DNA of 64,000 bases, taken from JAWXCB01 sp034440455. GTDB taxonomy: Bacteria; Bacteroidota; Bacteroidia; Chitinophagales; CAIOSU01. Both the position numbers and the translations under genes were made by a program. Location: assembly GCA_034440455.1 (NCBI GenBank), contig JAWXCB010000002.1, forward strand, positions 17,876 through 81,875. The letters run 5' to 3'. The notes beneath the pieces are model-generated. The model searched no databases, had not been told where the DNA came from, and saw only the letters and a program-made list of their open reading frames with translations. How positions within the stretch are numbered: the first letter of the stretch is position 1; each line of letters begins with the position of its first letter. This document shows positions 62,843 through 64,000 of the stretch, piece by piece.

Positions 62843-64000
62843 TTACTGCCTCATCAGCATCAGTTTACCATTGCTTATCGTGCCGTCTTCCTGCAGCAAA
62901 CGATACAGGTAGATGCCATCGGAAAGCCCCTGTGCGCTGTAGCTGAAGTTGTACTGCTCGCTTTCGCTTGCAGTTCCTTCAAACAGCGTTGCTACGGTTT
63001 TTCCTTCGATGGTGGTCAGTTCGAGCTTCACGCGCTGCGTGGCTGTAACTGAGAAGCGGATGTTGACCTGATCGCTGAACGGATTTGGGAATGCGCTGAG
63101 CGTGGCGCTGACGGGCAGCGTCTCGTAAGTGTCGAGGGCATTTTCTTCACCGCTGTTTTTAAATGAGCCTCCAATGACGGTGATGGCGATGAACTGTCCT
63201 GTGCCTGCGCTGCCGCTGCCGTTCGCGCCCGCATAGGCTTTTGCTTCTATGGTGTAGGTGCCGGGCTTCAAATGCCACTGCCTGTAATCGCCTGTGGGAT
63301 TATCACCTGCGAGTGCAAAGGGCGCGATGTTTTCGGTGCGGAAGGAGATACCGTTGACTTTGAACTTCACGCTACCGGTGCCGCTGTTGGTGCATATGTT
63401 GGCGCGCACATTGACGATGGGCGTAGCATTGAGGTCAATTATGGAGCCGTTGCCGAGCGGGGCAATGTCAGCATCCGTGGCTGCATCAACGAGTGTGAAT
63501 CCACTGATTTCACGAATGTCCGCAGGCGAGTTGATACAGTTGCCCGCGTTGCAGAAGTCGGTAGTACATGCATCTCCATCATCGCAGTCAGTATCAATGC
63601 TACAGCATCCTGCACCTGTGCAGGGAATTTGTTCATCAATCACGGTGATGGTTACAGTGAATGGTGTGCCGGAAGTGCCATAAGCGCCACCGCGTGTGTA
63701 GGGCGTGGCAGTGATGGTGTAGATGCCGGGCGTGATGTTCCAGTTTTTGTAATTGCCGTTGGGCGAATCACCAGCGATAGCGTAGGGCGCGATGTTTTCG
63801 ATGCTGAAGCTGCTGCCGTTTACCGTGAAGCGGATGGAGCCAGTGGTGCCGCAGAGTTCAGCGCGAACATTGATATTGGGCGTGTAGAAAAGATTGATGG
63901 TGTCGCCATCGCTGAGCGGAGCGATGTCAACATCTGTGAACGAATTCACTAATGTCAACCCGGTGATGCCGGAACCGCCAACAGTAATCGGAGCACCGGC
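62843..64000 (-). CDS. T9SS type A sorting-domain protein with repeated beta module (5' end beyond the window)
   Basis: The frame is open to the right edge, so the N-terminus is missing and at least 385 residues are visible. Two copies of a roughly 100-residue module (GFTLVDAATDADIAPLGNG, NVRA.IC..SGTGSVKF.VNG, ENIAPFALAGDNPTGDYRQW, PGTYTIEAKAY) are separated by a cysteine-rich segment (DTDCDDGDACTTDFC) like those in metazoan and bacterial extracellular proteins. The C-terminal 90 residues (LSAFPNPFSDQVNIRF, then SDGIYLYRL and NGKLMLMRQ) are a type A sorting domain. The module is related to the one in the protein at 227-4420. Confidence 0.88.
   Translation of the reverse strand, partial: AGAPITVGGSGITGLTLVNSFTDVDIAPLSDGDTINLFYTPNINVRAELCGTTGSIRFTVNGSSFSIENIAPYAIAGDSPNGNYKNWNITPGIYTITATPYTRGGAYGTSGTPFTVTITVIDEQIPCTGAGCCSIDTDCDDGDACTTDFCNAGNCINSPADIREISGFTLVDAATDADIAPLGNGSIIDLNATPIVNVRANICTNSGTGSVKFKVNGISFRTENIAPFALAGDNPTGDYRQWHLKPGTYTIEAKAYAGANGSGSAGTGQFIAITVIGGSFKNSGEENALDTYETLPVSATLSAFPNPFSDQVNIRFSVTATQRVKLELTTIEGKTVATLFEGTASESEQYNFSYSAQGLSDGIYLYRLLQEDGTISNGKLMLMRQ

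Noticed and set aside
1..64000. tRNA, rRNA or riboswitch genes
   Set aside because: Intergenic gaps were inspected and none showed a cloverleaf, rRNA signature or known riboswitch core; a covariance-model scan was not possible here.

Overview
The window looks like a chromosomal segment of a Bacteroidota (Bacteroidetes) bacterium with a type IX secretion system (T9SS) and probably gliding or adhesive surface proteins. The evidence is protein families with this signature: T9SS type A and type B (gliding-type, CHU_C-like) C-terminal sorting domains, SprB repeats, PorP/SprF outer-membrane proteins, a Peptidase_S74-type tail-fibre protein, the bacillithiol enzyme BshA, and TAnnTTTG-like promoter boxes. 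No rRNA, tRNA, CRISPR array or intact insertion sequence was recognised.

Layout. 0.2-4.4 kb: a CotH/lamin-tail T9SS cargo protein. 4.4-22.4 kb: a surface-adhesin region. Two giant paralogous SprB-repeat proteins on the minus strand flank a plus-strand restriction-modification pair whose endonuclease carries an in-frame stop. The first adhesin is translationally coupled to a PorP/SprF gene. A third SprB-repeat protein forms a plus-strand operon with a second PorP/SprF and an OmpA/PD40/TPR protein. 22.5-31.5 kb: a tail-fibre chaperone protein, a broken carboxypeptidase-regulatory-domain protein, a small membrane protein, a TMTC-like O-mannosyltransferase and a GH3/beta-lactamase fusion. 31.5-39.1 kb: an AarF/UbiB kinase, BshA, a short-chain dehydrogenase and a polysaccharide set (flippase, Wzz-like, O-antigen ligase). 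39.1-41.2 kb: three consecutive decayed genes (HxlR regulator, DJ-1/PfpI protein, DUF481 outer-membrane protein). 41.3-46.2 kb: bestrophin plus beta-carbonic anhydrase, an F420-reductase-like protein, a SpoIIE phosphatase and a lone OppC-type permease. 46.2-54.3 kb, minus strand: a T1SS-like ABC/HlyD/TolC operon followed by an alpha/beta hydrolase, a GT2 glycosyltransferase and an M20 peptidase. 54.3-61.9 kb: an AT-richer block with an LRR protein, a putative iota-class carbonic anhydrase, a CutA-like protein, BioD, dihydroorotase, an HPF-like protein, a second beta-carbonic anhydrase, a SulP transporter and a divergent TetR regulator. 61.9-64 kb: a TPR pseudogene, a strong bidirectional terminator and a T9SS type A protein running off the right edge.

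Three themes stand out. First, short palindromic REP-like elements (GTCATT...AATGAC types and a CCTCACCCCC...GGAGAGAGG type) recur from 5 to 51 kb. They lie not only between genes but within reading frames: one interrupts a glycosyltransferase in frame, two extend or interrupt signal-peptide regions of operon genes, one sits in a leader, and one supplies a stop codon. Second, up to three carbonic anhydrases and two anion channels or transporters sit within 20 kb, beside CO2- or bicarbonate-linked biosynthesis genes. Third, at least six loci have decayed, most by single-base changes to stop codons.
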